A program made the translations under genes and the position numbers. The notes beneath the pieces were generated by a model. It worked only from the letters and a program-made list of their open reading frames with translations. It ran no database searches and was not told where the DNA came from. From JAVRLB01 sp049965455 (GTDB taxonomy: Archaea > Thermoplasmatota > Thermoplasmata > Thermoplasmatales > ARK-15), in NCBI GenBank assembly GCA_049965455.1, contig JBMFWH010000003.1:1-60220 (forward strand): 60,220 nt of DNA. Reading direction: 5' to 3'. Of this stretch, positions 1 to 6,866 are shown piece after piece (within the stretch, counting starts at the first letter, position 1; every line of letters starts with the position of its first letter).

Positions 1-99
1 ATTCGGCATTACAGTATATCTGATCCTGCCGTTTTTTGCATAAACATGAAGAGTCTTTCTGGATATTTGTAGCAGATCCAATACTTCCTTTGCTTTCAT
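1..99 (-). CDS. IS607-type recombinase (TnpA), N-terminal fragment cut by window edge
   Basis: The minus strand is open from an ATG at 99 to the window edge, giving 33 residues that begin MKAKEVLDLLQISRKTLHVY. This is the MerR/excisionase-like helix-turn-helix that opens IS607-family serine recombinases. An in-frame ATG lies at 117, but a TATA box at 124-131 would put transcription start near 99-101, so the leaderless start at 99 is preferred. The catalytic serine domain would lie outside the window, so the family call rests on the HTH only. A stand-alone MerR-like regulator is the alternative. Confidence 0.6.
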   Translation of the reverse strand, partial: MKAKEVLDLLQISRKTLHVYAKNGRIRYTVMPN

Positions 100-123
100 T
101 CTTAATAACTTATACATTATGGG

Positions 124-131
124 TATATAAA
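124..131 (-). promoter_or_regulatory. TATA box for the IS607-type gene
   Basis: TTTATATA on the minus strand is centred about 27 bp upstream of the ATG at 99. It lies only 7 bp from the left target duplication of the adjacent MITE, so that insertion separates the promoter from its original upstream DNA. Confidence 0.5.
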
Positions 132-145
132 GATATTACATTATA

Positions 146-316
146 GTAATAGGTCACGATTCTGAAGTTAAGTTTTCATAAAAACGAGTATTATGCGTAA
201 TTTTCACTGTATTTAAAGGATAGATAATATATTTTATTTTGTAATAATAAATTAAAAATATATTGTATTAAAGGCACTTTCTGTTATATCGCCACTTCAT
301 AATCGTGACCAGTTAC
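146..316 (+). mobile_element. MITE family 1, copy 1
   Basis: This is a 171-bp non-coding element with imperfect 23-bp terminal inverted repeats: the left end starts GTAATAGGTCACG and the right end is its complement, 20 of 23 matching. It is flanked by a perfect 8-bp target duplication ACATTATA (138-145 and 317-324). A near-identical copy lies at 4662-4835 with a different 8-bp duplication. Element ends, duplications and lack of coding capacity are seen directly. Mobilisation in trans by a DDE transposase is inferred, and no source transposase is in the window. Confidence 0.88.
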
Positions 317-402
317 ACATTATACGACTATATATCACGTTTTCTGAAAATGCAAGACTACACCGAAAATGTTTTAATATTGTTGAACATTCTTCTTAAT
401 TA

Positions 403-476
403 GGGCTCGTGGTCTAGCAGGTTATGACGTCGCTCTCACACAGCGGAGATCACCGGTTCGAACCCGGTCGAGCCCA
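403..476 (+). tRNA. tRNA-Val (anticodon CAC)
   Basis: Cloverleaf of 74 nt. The acceptor stem GGGCTCG (403-409) pairs with CGAGCCC (469-475), followed by discriminator A476. The anticodon stem 430-434/442-446 encloses loop CTCACAC with anticodon CAC at 437-439, reading GUG. The T arm ACCGG-TTCGAAC-CCGGT is canonical. There is no intron and CCA is not encoded. An AT-rich TTTTAATATT about 25-30 bp upstream may be its promoter. Confidence 0.95.
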
Positions 477-547
477 CTGCTAGTATCTGGCAAAGCATGG
501 AATCCAATAGCAATTTAATTTGCTTCAAAGGCTATCAATTAATAAGG

Positions 548-560
548 TTTTTATCTTTTA
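548..560 (+). promoter_or_regulatory. TATA box of the nadM operon
   Basis: TTTTTATCTTTTA is centred about 27 bp upstream of the nadM ATG at 580, where no Shine-Dalgarno sequence is visible. This fits a leaderless transcript. Confidence 0.5.
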
Positions 561-579
561 TGTTATTTAGGATTCTTAT

Positions 580-1086
580 ATGTTATCAATTTATCCAGGC
601 AGATTTCAACCTTTTCATATTGGGCATTTGAAAGCAATAAACTATATTTTAAGCGAGGAAAAAGAGCTGATTATAGCTATAGAAAATGCAATGCAATCTT
701 ATACGCTCGCCAATCCATTTACGGCTGGTGAAAGAATAGAGATGATCTGGAGTACGCTAAGAAGCGAGAACGTGGATCTGTCCAGAATACTGTTGGTACC
801 GGTATCTAACATCGAGAACAATGCACAATGGGTTAACTATCTGAAGGCTCTGGTGCCCGAATTTGATACCTGCTATACAAACAATAGCCTCGTGAAAGTG
901 CTGATGCAGGAAGCAGGCGTAAAGGTTCGTGAGATTCCGTTTTTAGAGAGGGATCGATATCAGGGAAGCGTCATCAGAGCCAGAATCATGAATAATAAAC
1001 CATGGAAAGATCTGGTACCCTCGCAAGTTTACAGGATGATCAAAGATATGGAACTTGATAAAAGAATCAGGAATTTAGGAGAGTAA
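580..1086 (+). CDS. nadM: Nicotinamide-nucleotide adenylyltransferase
   Basis: Makes NAD+ from NMN and ATP in the cytoplasm. At 168 aa it has the usual length of archaeal NadM. The nucleotidyltransferase signature GRFQPFHIGH is at residues 7-16 (H13-x-x-H16), and the second ATP-binding motif is near residues 129-135 (SVIRARI). The start is probably leaderless. It is the first gene of a three-gene run with a GET3-like ATPase 4 bp downstream and a CinA-like protein. A pyridine-nucleotide link with the CinA-like gene is plausible but inferred. Confidence 0.95.
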   Translation: MLSIYPGRFQPFHIGHLKAINYILSEEKELIIAIENAMQSYTLANPFTAGERIEMIWSTLRSENVDLSRILLVPVSNIENNAQWVNYLKALVPEFDTCYTNNSLVKVLMQEAGVKVREIPFLERDRYQGSVIRARIMNNKPWKDLVPSQVYRMIKDMELDKRIRNLGE

Positions 1087-1090
1087 TAGT

Positions 1091-1879
1091 ATGATCTATT
1101 CATTTTTAGGCAAGGGAGGTGTTGGAAAATCTACTATTTCGACAGCATTTGCGATGGAAAAGTCAGGGATTGAAAAAGAGAGTGTGGCATTGATCACGTT
1201 TGATTTTATGCCTTCATTACATCATATATTAAAGGATAGGTATGAAAATATAGATATTTATGAATATTCTGAGGCCACGGTTGCCAACAACTGGATCGAA
1301 GAGTACGGCGATGAAGTGTATGAGCTGATTAGCAGTTTTTTCGATCTTGACAGGTCTATAATTGAGCATATTGCGAGGGCTCCCGGCATAGCGGAAGAGT
1401 TCATGCTGTCAGAGATCCTGGCCATGCGGGCTAGGTACCGTATTATTATATGGGATACCGCCGCCGCTTCTTCAACAATGCATTTGTTATGGGCTGAAAA
1501 AGAGTTTTATGAGCATATAAGCAGGGATATCAAGTTTTATGTGGGCATAAAGAACATGCTTAATAAGATAAACAGGCGCGGCAAAGATCCCATATCGATA
1601 CTGAACCGCTGGCAACTGTTATCCAAGAACGTGTGGGACTTATTAGTGAAAGATACTGTTTTTTTTGTCATAGAGAACGAGGACGAGCTATCTATGATAC
1701 AAGCCATGGAGATAGAGGAAGATCTCAGAAAAATGGGTCTCAGCATAAAAGCGCACATATTAAACAGATGTGAATCCTGCGAAAGCGCCATATCTATTCC
1801 AGAGCTCAAAGGATCAGCTTTAGAGAGAGTGCAGAAGATAAGGGGTTATATTAGAGATAGCATGAAAGAATATCTCTAG
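1091..1879 (+). CDS. GET3/ArsA-like deviant-Walker ATPase
   Basis: SIMIBI-class P-loop ATPase of 262 aa. The deviant Walker A motif GKGGVGKST is at residues 7-15, a PGIAEEF segment resembles the A-loop (PGxxE) of GET3/ArsA, and IIIWDTAAASS near residue 122 is the Walker B/switch region. It ends with the ILNR nucleotide-base motif and a C-terminal helix. ArsA/GET3 proteins handle tail-anchored membrane proteins or arsenite. This copy is short and lacks clear CxxC metal ligands other than a CESC near residue 227. Its substrate is unknown. GGAGAG upstream acts as ribosome binding site. MinD/CooC-type is the alternative. Confidence 0.75.
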   Translation: MIYSFLGKGGVGKSTISTAFAMEKSGIEKESVALITFDFMPSLHHILKDRYENIDIYEYSEATVANNWIEEYGDEVYELISSFFDLDRSIIEHIARAPGIAEEFMLSEILAMRARYRIIIWDTAAASSTMHLLWAEKEFYEHISRDIKFYVGIKNMLNKINRRGKDPISILNRWQLLSKNVWDLLVKDTVFFVIENEDELSMIQAMEIEEDLRKMGLSIKAHILNRCESCESAISIPELKGSALERVQKIRGYIRDSMKEYL

Positions 1880-1902
1880 AAAAGATACAGGAGGAAAAAA
1901 TT

Positions 1903-2724
1903 ATGGCAGATCGCAACAGCGTGGAAATAATAGTGACCGGTGATGAAGTTCTGAATGGTGATGTGGCGGATACTAATTCCACCTATTTGATCCAAGGCAT
2001 TACGAGTCTTGGTGGCTATGTAACGCGCGTGGTAATTGTACGGGATAACATGGAATCAATTAAAATGGAACTGGACAGAAGCATAAAAAACAATGCCAAA
2101 ATAATCATAACGGTAGGCGGGCTAGGGCCTACGCCTGATGATCTGACCCTAAAAAGCATTGCATATACACTTAAAAGAGCTCTGGAAGTTAATGAACAAG
2201 CACGGGAATTCATTAAAGAGCGATATGAGACAATGGCAAAAAATAAGGTTTTGGAAGATGCTACATTGACCGATTCAAGAATAAAGATGGCCACTTTACC
2301 CAGAGGTTCTGTACCATTAGAGAATCCGGTTGGAACCGCACCGCCAGTGTTAACAATGGTGGACAGTACGATGATCCTATCATTACCGGGCGTGCCAGCA
2401 GAGTTAAAAGCTATTTTCGAAAAAATACTGAAGCCGATATTAATCAATGAATTCGGGACCAGAGTCTTTACAGAGAAAGTGTTGGTATTGAGCAAAAGGG
2501 ATGAATCAAGGATATCGGGCGTGTTGAAATACTTGTCAGAAACTTATAAAGACATGTATTTCAAGTCCAGATCCCAAATATTTGGCAATGAAAGAAAACT
2601 GACCCTCACAATAGCTATTCGGGGCGATAATCTGGAAGAAACCAGCATAAAAATAAATAATGTTTTGAATGATATAAAAGAGAGATTGTTAGAAGTCGAA
2701 GTGAACATTGAGCAAATTATCTAG
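1903..2724 (+). CDS. CinA N-terminal (MoaB-like, COG1058) domain protein
   Basis: A 273-aa protein with the molybdopterin-binding-like fold of CinA. TGDEVLNGDVADTNS lies near the N-terminus and TVGGLGPTPDDLT near residue 67, both diagnostic. The C-terminal NMN deamidase domain of bacterial CinA is absent, as is common for archaeal members. COG1058 domains have been linked to ADP-ribose pyrophosphatase activity. Placement 3' of nadM fits a role in pyridine nucleotide salvage or clean-up, by inference. GGAGG lies just upstream of the ATG. Confidence 0.88.
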   Translation: MADRNSVEIIVTGDEVLNGDVADTNSTYLIQGITSLGGYVTRVVIVRDNMESIKMELDRSIKNNAKIIITVGGLGPTPDDLTLKSIAYTLKRALEVNEQAREFIKERYETMAKNKVLEDATLTDSRIKMATLPRGSVPLENPVGTAPPVLTMVDSTMILSLPGVPAELKAIFEKILKPILINEFGTRVFTEKVLVLSKRDESRISGVLKYLSETYKDMYFKSRSQIFGNERKLTLTIAIRGDNLEETSIKINNVLNDIKERLLEVEVNIEQII

Positions 2725-2728
2725 AAAC

Positions 2729-3325
2729 TCACAGTTTTCCAATATCTTTCACGATATTTATGTCAAGTGCCTTATCTCCAATTTTCCAGTTTGCAGGAAT
2801 AGCGCACATATGCCCTTCCGAAGGAGGAGTATCATGCAAATATTTCAAACCCATAAAGGCGGTATAAACATGTACTGCATCTTTGCCAAGTCCATCATTG
2901 AATAGCGAGATGTACTGCACTTTTCCCTCTGGATCGATTATAACGACACCTCTTCTTGCAGATCCCGCGCTTAAATTTAAAAACCCATATTCTGTAGATA
3001 TTTTTTTGTTAAAATCTTCCAGCATCGGTATTTTGCTATTCTTTACTCTCGGAGAAGTACCCACCCATCCTTTGTGAGAAAATACGCTGTCTGTGCTAAC
3101 TGCGAATATTTCAGCATTGTTGCTTTTGAAATCATCATAAATCTGCATAAAAGCCTCTATGTCTGTAGCGCATACGAATGTAAAATCTCCAGGATAGAAT
3201 GTCAATATTACCCACTTTCCACGAAAATCAGAAAGCCTCACATTTTCGATCTTATCAGAGCTCGGAAAATATGCTCTTGTGACAAACTCTGGTGCGATCC
3301 CCTCAATGTCTATTAAACTATTCAT
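2729..3325 (-). CDS. 2-Cys peroxiredoxin (AhpC/Prx1 type)
   Basis: Reduces hydrogen peroxide and organic peroxides in the cytosol. It has 198 aa. The peroxidatic cysteine sits in YPGDFTFVCATD near residue 52 (PxxxTxxC), and a resolving cysteine in GHMCAIPANWK near residue 173. No thioredoxin or AhpF-like reductase is adjacent. It converges with the CinA-like gene (4-bp gap) and diverges from pcc1 across an AT-rich 112-bp promoter region. Confidence 0.95.
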   Translation of the reverse strand: MNSLIDIEGIAPEFVTRAYFPSSDKIENVRLSDFRGKWVILTFYPGDFTFVCATDIEAFMQIYDDFKSNNAEIFAVSTDSVFSHKGWVGTSPRVKNSKIPMLEDFNKKISTEYGFLNLSAGSARRGVVIIDPEGKVQYISLFNDGLGKDAVHVYTAFMGLKYLHDTPPSEGHMCAIPANWKIGDKALDINIVKDIGKL

Positions 3326-3437
3326 TTTACATCACCAGCATAACAAAATTAATGGCACCTATAAAAATTTTTTGTTGTTTTTTCAGCTATAAGTTCGATA
3401 ATAATTAAATACAACTAAAAGATATGGTTTATGGAGT

Positions 3438-3689
3438 ATGAGTTATTCAGAAACCGCTGAATTTGAATTTGAGGAACCGGACGCAGAGATAATATATCAA
3501 TCTCTGATAGTGGAGAGTTTGAGAGAGATTCCAAGAACTAAAATAGAGCTTTCAACGAAAGAGAAGATGCTGAAGCTGACAATATATGCAGAAGACGTAA
3601 ACGCTTTAAGATCTGCGATAAACTCGTATTTAAGATGGATAAATTTATCAATAAATATACTGGAGTTGAAAAGAAATGGTAGAACTTAA
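3438..3689 (+). CDS. pcc1: KEOPS complex subunit Pcc1
   Basis: An 83-aa protein with the Pcc1 pattern: beta strand, helix carrying SLIVESLREIP, then a strand and the helix VNALRSAINSYLRWI. Pcc1 dimerises and binds Kae1 in the KEOPS complex, which installs t6A37 on ANN-reading tRNAs. It overlaps prefoldin beta by 14 bp, a pairing common in archaea. Its C-terminus is short and charged. Confidence 0.85.
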   Translation: MSYSETAEFEFEEPDAEIIYQSLIVESLREIPRTKIELSTKEKMLKLTIYAEDVNALRSAINSYLRWINLSINILELKRNGRT

Positions 3690-4041
3690 CTTAAGCCCTT
3701 ACTTACAAGAAAAATTGAAACAGGCTCAAAATTTACAACAGCAATTGGAAAGTACGCTGGCGCAGAAGTATCAGTATGACGTGAAAATAAAAGAGCTTGC
3801 AAAGACAATTGAAGAATTAAGCAAGATAAAAGATGACTCTAAAATATACAAAAATGTCGGGGCCATACTTATAGAAGTGAAAGACAGAGCAATATTATTA
3901 AAAGAACTGCAGGATGAAAAAGAGACTCTTGAGGTAAGATCTAGAACGATGGAAAAACAGCAAAAATTATTGGAAGATAAATACAAAGACATACAGGCCG
4001 AGTTTGCCAAGGCTTACGGCCAGAAATCAGAGAGCAGTTAA
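3676..4041 (+). CDS. pfdB: Prefoldin beta subunit
   Basis: A 121-aa protein made of two long coiled-coil helices (about residues 8-48 and 76-118) joined by a short beta hairpin with KIYKNVGAILIEV, typical of prefoldin beta. It assembles with the alpha subunit into a hexameric jellyfish-shaped chaperone holding unfolded proteins for the thermosome. The gene starts inside pcc1. Its 3' end overlaps the convergent Lrp/TRASH gene by 15 bp. Confidence 0.93.
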   Translation: MVELNLSPYLQEKLKQAQNLQQQLESTLAQKYQYDVKIKELAKTIEELSKIKDDSKIYKNVGAILIEVKDRAILLKELQDEKETLEVRSRTMEKQQKLLEDKYKDIQAEFAKAYGQKSESS

Positions 4042-4617
4042 TCTCTCTATTTTTTTCAGGTATTCAGACTTGCAAACATTACAGCAGAAATATTTATTTT
4101 CTCCCCCTACTTTTGCAATGATCGGTTCTCCCTTAATATCTCCCTTGCAATAATAACACTTAATCTTTAACATTGTGTCTTTTTCAACTATGGTTTCGTT
4201 TTCTGATTTATGTTCAGAGAGTATTGAATATCGCTTATATCCCACCATTTCTTCCGCAAGAAGCTCTAAAAACTCGTGTAACTTCTCGATATTTTTGTAA
4301 ACGTATATGACTATAATTACATTCGATTCTGCATTGAGAATTCTCCTCACATTTTCAAGTCCTGATAGCTTATCTTGCAAACTCTTTAATTTTTTTGGGT
4401 CACATTCTATTATGAAAATATCTTTGTAGTTACCAAGTTTAACAAAATCTAGTTCAGCAGTATATTTCTTGATCAATCTTAACTGTTCAAGAACTTTAAT
4501 TTTTGAGCTTACGGTGGGGGTGCTAATATTAATTTTTCTTGCGATTTTCCTGTGCGAAATCCTGGAATCTTCTATAAGCAAGGACAGAATTTTTAAATCG
4601 ATGTCATCCAGCTTCAT
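4027..4617 (-). CDS. Lrp/AsnC-family regulator with C-terminal TRASH metal-binding domain
   Basis: A 196-aa protein. Residues 1-60 form an Lrp-type winged helix (LDDIDLKILSLLIEDSR, then ISTPTVSSKIKVL as recognition helix). Residues about 70-135 form a RAM-like ligand-binding domain. Residues 152-190 form a TRASH domain with CYYC and FCCNVC cysteines, a module that binds Cu or another soft metal. Relatives in archaea control copper export genes, but no copper ATPase or chaperone is nearby, so the target is unknown. A MITE sits about 45 bp upstream of the start. Confidence 0.9.
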   Translation of the reverse strand: MKLDDIDLKILSLLIEDSRISHRKIARKINISTPTVSSKIKVLEQLRLIKKYTAELDFVKLGNYKDIFIIECDPKKLKSLQDKLSGLENVRRILNAESNVIIVIYVYKNIEKLHEFLELLAEEMVGYKRYSILSEHKSENETIVEKDTMLKIKCYYCKGDIKGEPIIAKVGGENKYFCCNVCKSEYLKKIERLTAL

Positions 4618-4661
4618 AAGTATATAAAAAACTTTTAGATATTAAGGTTTTGTCATCTTTT

Positions 4662-4835
4662 GTAATAGGTCACGATTCTGAAGTTAAGTTTTCATAAAAG
4701 CGAGTATTATGCGTAATTTTTATGTTATCTAAAGGATAGATAATATATTTTATTTTGTAATAATAATAAATTTAGAATATATTGTATTAAAGGCACTTTC
4801 TGTTATATCGTCACTTCATAATCGTGACCAGTTAC
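4662..4835 (+). mobile_element. MITE family 1, copy 2
   Basis: A 174-bp element nearly identical to the one at 146-316, in the same orientation and with the same GTAATAGGTCACG/CGTGACCAGTTAC ends. It is flanked by a perfect 8-bp target duplication CATCTTTT (4654-4661 and 4836-4843). It has no coding capacity. It lies between the start of the Lrp/TRASH gene and the 3' end of queA, where it may affect the regulator's promoter. Confidence 0.9.
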
Positions 4836-4871
4836 CATCTTTTGATAAAGAGAAACAACTTTAATTAAAAA

Positions 4872-5882
4872 TTAGTGGTTTGATGGTATATTTGGAAATA
4901 CCAACATCGCATCTCCAAAGCTGAAAAACCGGTACTTGTTCTCGACTGCAATTCTATATGCTCTCATTGTATTTTCATAGCCTGCAAATGCTGAAACTAA
5001 CATCAGCAGAGAAGATTTTGGGATGTGAAAATTGGTAAGCAGCACATCTATCCCGCTTTTGAATCGGTAGCCAGGATATATGAATAGATCCGTTCTCGTG
5101 GCGTTGCTAATGATCTTTCCATCTTTAGCAGAGCTCTCAAGTGATCTCATTACCGTGGTTCCTACGGCTATTAATCTGCCACTCCTATTGTTGATCAGCT
5201 CTGCAGTATCTTTTGAGATACTGTAATATTCATAGTACATTTTATGAGTGGTAATATCCTCTTCCCTGACCGGTGCAAAGGTGCTGAATCCGATATGTAA
5301 AGTGATATACCCGACCTTTACTCCTTTATCCTCAATGTTTTTTAGAAGCTGGCTCGTAAAATGAAGCCCGGCGGTTGGCGCAGCAAGAGACCCTTCATTC
5401 TTCGCAAAAATAGTCTGGTATCTGCCTGTGTCCTTTAACTCTTTTTTTATGTATGGTGGCAGTTTTACAGTGGCAACATTATCGAGGTCTGGTTCTTGTT
5501 CAAACTCTATGGTTCCAAATCCTTCATTTTTCTCTATTACCTTACCTCTCAGGCCATTGAAATCTAAAACTGTTCCAATCCTGACCTTTTTTCCGCCGAT
5601 AATAGCAGTGCATACATTATCCTTTTTGGACGTGATTAAAGCCTCAACTTTCCCACCCGTTAATTTTTTTCCGATCATTCTCGCTTTCAGTACTTTCGTG
5701 TCATTGAATATTATCAAATCGCCTTTTTCCAGGTAATTGATTATGTTATAAAAATAATCGTGAATTATGTTTTCGTTATTGAGCACCATCAACTTCGAAT
5801 GGTCTCTTGGCTCTACCGGGTCCTGTGCTATCAGGGTCTTGGGCAGGTAAAAATCATAAGATTCGAGGGATTTCAGGTTCAT
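4872..5882 (-). CDS. queA: S-adenosylmethionine:tRNA ribosyltransferase-isomerase (QueA homologue)
   Basis: About 336 aa with full-length QueA motifs: YDFYLPKTLIAQDP at the N-terminus, GDLIIFNDTKVLKAR, KLPPYIKK, EGSLAAPTAGLHFT, LHIGFSTFAPV, VGTTVMRSLES and LLTNFHIPKSSLLMLVSAF. QueA adds the ribosyl moiety of SAM to preQ1 in tRNA to make epoxyqueuosine. That is a bacterial pathway; archaea normally make archaeosine, so its role here is uncertain. A start at 5906 is also possible, but the TATA-like box at 5921-5930 favours 5882. Confidence 0.9.
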   Translation of the reverse strand: MNLKSLESYDFYLPKTLIAQDPVEPRDHSKLMVLNNENIIHDYFYNIINYLEKGDLIIFNDTKVLKARMIGKKLTGGKVEALITSKKDNVCTAIIGGKKVRIGTVLDFNGLRGKVIEKNEGFGTIEFEQEPDLDNVATVKLPPYIKKELKDTGRYQTIFAKNEGSLAAPTAGLHFTSQLLKNIEDKGVKVGYITLHIGFSTFAPVREEDITTHKMYYEYYSISKDTAELINNRSGRLIAVGTTVMRSLESSAKDGKIISNATRTDLFIYPGYRFKSGIDVLLTNFHIPKSSLLMLVSAFAGYENTMRAYRIAVENKYRFFSFGDAMLVFPNIPSNH

Positions 5883-5990
5883 GATAAGCCATAAAATGGC
5901 GGCCATTATTAATGGTTTCTATTTATATTTTACAAACCATATAACAAAATATTTTATACAATAAAGAATTATAGGGTTGGTGTAAATTGT

Positions 5991-6548
5991 ATGTATGAGA
6001 TAAGGTTTCATGGTAGAGGTGGACAAGGTGCAGTTATAGCATCAGAGATCTTAGCAACAGCATTTTTTTATGAGAATAAATATGTATCTTCATTTCCATA
6101 TTTTGGGGTGGAACGAAGAGGAGCGCCGGTAACTGCTTTTACAAGAGTTGACGATCAGCCGGTGCTTGTCAAGTCTCAGATCTATTCTCCTGATTTTGTG
6201 GTTGTTCTTGATCAGGCACTGATGGATCAAGTGAATGTTACAGCAGGCCTTAAAAAAGGAGGAGCAATACTGATAAATTCAAACAAAGATCCTGAGTTTT
6301 TCAATTTTGAAAATTCGGTTGCAACGGTAAACGCTACGGAAATAGCATTATCGCATAACCTTGGATCTTCATCTGCGCCGATCGTGAATACAGCCATAAT
6401 AGGCGCCTTTGCAAAAGCTACAAACACGGTGTCTATAGATTCTGTATCAAAAGCAATCAGGGACAAGATAAACATTTCTCCTGAAGAAAATGTAAAAGCT
6501 GCAATAGAAGCTTTTGAGAATACTAAAATCAAGAAAGAGGTGAAATGA
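5991..6548 (+). CDS. porG: Pyruvate (2-oxoacid):ferredoxin oxidoreductase, gamma subunit
   Basis: A 185-aa protein with the gamma-subunit signature RFHGRGGQGAVIASEILA at residues 4-21 and YFGVERRGAPV near 44. It is one of four subunits that oxidatively decarboxylate a 2-oxoacid to an acyl-CoA with reduction of ferredoxin. It is first in the porGDAB order. A TATA-like ATTTTATAC at about 5949 and a GGTTGGTG site precede it. Sequence alone does not separate pyruvate from 2-oxoisovalerate enzymes; pyruvate is the default. Confidence 0.9.
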   Translation: MYEIRFHGRGGQGAVIASEILATAFFYENKYVSSFPYFGVERRGAPVTAFTRVDDQPVLVKSQIYSPDFVVVLDQALMDQVNVTAGLKKGGAILINSNKDPEFFNFENSVATVNATEIALSHNLGSSSAPIVNTAIIGAFAKATNTVSIDSVSKAIRDKINISPEENVKAAIEAFENTKIKKEVK

Positions 6549-6551
6549 AAT

Positions 6552-6866
6552 ATGCCAGGTTTTCCGACTCCGATAGCAACTGTACCGAGCACAAGCAACA
6601 AAACTGGTTCATGGAGAACGTTCAAGCCTGTGATAGACTATAAAAAATGCATAAGATGCATGATCTGCTGGAAGTTTTGCCCAGAACCGGCTATTATAAT
6701 AGTAGCAAACGATAAGTATGTTTTTCCCAATTCTGCAATATCGAAACTGGATGCTCCTGAGATTGATTATGATTACTGCAAGGGCTGTGGCATATGTGCC
6801 AACGAATGCCCGGCAAAATGCATTAGCATGGTGATTGAGGAGCGTGAAGAAGGTGGATCAATATGA
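6552..6866 (+). CDS. porD: Pyruvate (2-oxoacid):ferredoxin oxidoreductase, delta (ferredoxin) subunit
   Basis: A 104-aa subunit with two [4Fe-4S] motifs: CIRCMICWKFCP near residues 36-47 and CKGCGICANECP near residues 76-87. They carry electrons from the TPP site to external ferredoxin. It follows porG by 3 bp and overlaps porA by 4 bp (ATGA), so the genes are translationally coupled. Confidence 0.93.
   Translation: MPGFPTPIATVPSTSNKTGSWRTFKPVIDYKKCIRCMICWKFCPEPAIIIVANDKYVFPNSAISKLDAPEIDYDYCKGCGICANECPAKCISMVIEEREEGGSI

Noticed and set aside
2708..3316. Plus-strand frames across the peroxiredoxin gene
   Set aside because: Antisense shadows of a motif-complete peroxiredoxin; no family similarity.
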